Positions 61,901 to 64,000 of a stretch of DNA of 64,000 nucleotides are shown one piece after another (position 1 is the stretch's first letter; each line of letters starts with the position of its first letter). The notes under the pieces were generated by a model, which searched no databases, was not told the DNA's origin, and saw nothing but the letters and a program-made list of their open reading frames with translations. The translations under genes were made by a program, and so were the position numbers. The DNA is from Hybos culiciformis. Taxonomy: Eukaryota > Arthropoda > Insecta > Diptera > Hybotidae. The stretch lies in assembly GCA_964007475.1 (NCBI GenBank), contig OZ023273.1:110544485-110608484 (forward strand). Direction: 5' to 3'.

Positions 61901-63235
61901 TATTTAATATAAGAACAAGCTTTATAAGTGAAATATATTTATAATAAGTTTATCGTAGATATTAATTTTCACATATTGTTGATGGCCCACCTTTTTTTTT
62001 TATTTATTAACATCAAAAATCTAAGTAGGTATTAAGTGAAAATTTTCCGAAAGGACATTATATAACTTGCATTTTAAGCATTGTTTCTTTGCGATATAAA
62101 ACACGCCTTTTATTATCATCTCTTTATCGCCTATTTAATTATATAGTGCTTTGCAAATAAATTAAAACAGAATAAAACGAAAAAAAAATTATTTAAAACA
62201 TTAAAACTTGACATGCTTGATAAATGATTAATAAAATGTTTTGTTTTATCTTTAAAACATTTAAAAATCAATTGCTTCCTTCCAGTAATTTCCATATCAA
62301 TTTCCTGAATTTTACCTTTTTTTTTTAACTACATAGGTACATTTTAATAGCAATGCAAAAATAAAGAATACATATATTGTCTTTAAAATTCAGCATTCAA
62401 TTTGAATTTCTATAAAATTAATGATTATTGAACAATAAAAGGGTAATTGAGCAAAATTAAAAACTTGCAGTGGTTAAGAATAAAGAGTAGATAGGTTTTT
62501 CCTTGCCATCTAAATAATTTCCATTGTTATTGATAAAAAATATTGATTTTCAAACTTATATTATAAAATGATAATTAATTGGTTCCTCTTATTTCAAACA
62601 GAATTCCACTGGCATAAGAATATAATAGGATTATCTATTCCATATTTTTATAGGATTATCTTTGTCTTATCATTTATTTGATTAGCATTTAGTGCATACG
62701 GTATTCGATTATTGGAAATTAAATTTTGTTCGCAACTATGCCTGAGTATGTTTGTTAGTAAACAATATATAATAAAAGGTCTAAATTATTTTTTTTATTA
62801 TAAGTACCTTAATGTGTAAAAAGAACTGTACTTGTATGTATATTGAAGTACATACTATTATGATTTTTTGTTATTTACATAAAAACTTCATTTAAAAAAA
62901 TAAAAATATCTAAGTATAATGTATGTATTTAATATTTATATAACATTCAATTCATACAATATCTCGAAATTCTAAAAGTAAATCACTTATGAGATTTCTA
63001 AAAGAAATAAATAAATAAAAATAAAACCAACTCATAAAAATTTATTACAGAATATTTTTGGTATATTGCTCTATCTATATAAAGGTTTAGTTAAAGGAAA
63101 TATACGAGTAGTATATATAGTTAAAATCGGTTAAAACAAGGAAATAATATGTCTCTCAATTTACAAGTATCTAATGTTGATTTAAAGAAAAGTATAATTT
63201 ATATTTTCATAATGCAGTTAATGTACCTACTATAA
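55960..63235. other. AT-rich non-coding stretch
   Basis: Seven kilobases without a protein-like frame. Contains TAT microsatellite (57587-57608) and TA runs. A pyrimidine-rich ACCCCACCGCCCG patch near 57106 is isolated. Confidence 0.4.
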
Positions 63236-63239
63236 GGAT

Positions 63240-63385
63240 TACTTTAAAAATACACGCTTGAAAAATTCACTTAATTCAAGTGAACAAGACACAAATTCCA
63301 GTCCGAGGTGGAAATCGAACCCTCCACCGGTAGTACCACTACACCATAATGGCAATACCAATACACCATGACGGCCGACGAATAT
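63240..63385 (-). repeat. tRNA-derived SINE-like element (copy 2)
   Basis: Read on the minus strand from about 63385: GGCCGTCATGGTGTATTGG, then GGTGTAGTGGTACTACC (A-box-like), then GGAGGGTTCGATTTCCACC (B box in a T-arm) and CTCGGACTGGAATTTGTG, ending CACTTGAATTAAGTG. The order A box then B box about 25 bases apart is that of a polymerase III tRNA-derived promoter. It shares its B-box end with the 11.6 kb copy and its head and tail with the 49.6 kb copy. Confidence 0.65.
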
Positions 63386-63415
63386 AAAAATTACAACATG
63401 TCGCAAAGGCTGAAA

Positions 63416-63472
63416 GTATTTCATATTCCAAAAAGAGTATTTCATATTCCAAAAAGAGTATTTCATATTCCA
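63416..63472. repeat. 21 bp tandem repeat, ~2.7 copies
   Basis: The unit GTATTTCATATTCCAAAAAG plus one base is repeated without change, the third copy truncated. It abuts the head of the SINE-like element. A 75-codon minus-strand frame reading MKYSFWN repeats is a by-product. Confidence 0.8.
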
Positions 63473-63479
63473 TAGAGAT

Positions 63480-64000
63480 CATTACATTAAAAATTTTCTA
63501 TAACACTCGTTTGCGAATCAGTTCATTGCATGCAAGAATGTGTCGTTGCTATAAAAATTAAAATTTTTCTGTGGAAAAAAATTTAATGTTTTTCCAGTAT
63601 GTATTTAATTTGAGAACCGATAAAAATCTTTTATTATAATATAGAAAACTGGGTAATGGTATAAAAGTTGTAAAATATTTCATGAGTATTTGAGAAACTA
63701 AATTCTACATGTATTGCATAATGCAATATTACATAATATTGCGGCAAGTTTGTATTAGAATAGTTTATATTCCAAGAAATAGGTACTTAATGACTTAAAA
63801 TATACTTAAGTAGTAAACTTATACATTATATTTCGAAAATCGCGAAAATCCCGTATGTTAAAACAGCAAACGCATACATACTTTTATTTAACAAAAAATA
63901 TCAGAGACGTTTGACAACTAATAATATAAAATGTTAAATTAGTTAAACACTATATCGTCTGCTAAGAAATGAAACAACGTATGACATTTATACGTCATTA
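63480..64000. other. AT-rich non-coding stretch
   Basis: No feature recognised to the end of the window. Confidence 0.4.

Noticed and set aside
63239..63466. 75-codon minus-strand frame with repeated MKYSFWN
   Set aside because: Produced by a 21 bp tandem repeat running into a SINE-like element.

Overview
The window is nuclear DNA from an insect. It is very AT-rich, with frequent long A or T runs. Short exons are bounded by GT...AG introns, and the proteins match known insect families, above all an echinoid-type adhesion receptor. The order of insects cannot be fixed from the sequence. Five protein-coding genes can be reconstructed. All lie between about 10.7 and 30.2 kb, and in every one the splice phases close exactly.

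Layout. 1-10.7 kb holds no convincing gene. It has a composite cluster of miniature inverted-repeat elements with CpG-rich ends (3514-4972) and a second fold-back repeat family (about 8245-10112). 10769-23145 (+) is a six-exon, 602-residue C2H2 zinc-finger gene. Its ~10 kb second intron holds two more genes: an echinoid-like cell-adhesion receptor on the opposite strand (12023-16162, four exons, 1238 residues) and a seven-finger C2H2 protein on the same strand (19534-20466). A 1.4 kb fold-back transposon with ~266 bp terminal inverted repeats sits directly behind the host gene's polyadenylation signal. 26284-27255 (-) is NUBPL/Ind1, a mitochondrial complex I assembly P-loop ATPase, with a 27-nt microexon and a GC-AG intron. 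28261-30199 (+) is an Fcf2-type ribosome biogenesis factor, arranged head to head with NUBPL.

From about 30.3 kb to the end (roughly 33 kb) there is no recognisable coding gene. A candidate first exon near 31.75-31.85 kb suggests part of this could be a giant intron, but that is inference. The desert holds transposon debris: a 321 bp MITE, a non-LTR retrotransposon C-terminal fragment, a Tc1/mariner transposase fragment, a well-preserved hAT-type MITE with an 8 bp target duplication, SINE-like copies, and an unexplained cluster of a 14-mer related to GTCATTCCCCTGTC.

Functionally the genes are a mixed set: two probable transcription factors, an adherens-junction receptor, a mitochondrial iron-sulphur assembly factor and a nucleolar rRNA-processing factor. 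The noteworthy features are the nested architecture, the NUBPL microexon, an extra C4 and DnaJ-like cysteine motif in the large zinc-finger protein, and several repeat families. No exotic multi-gene system is visible.
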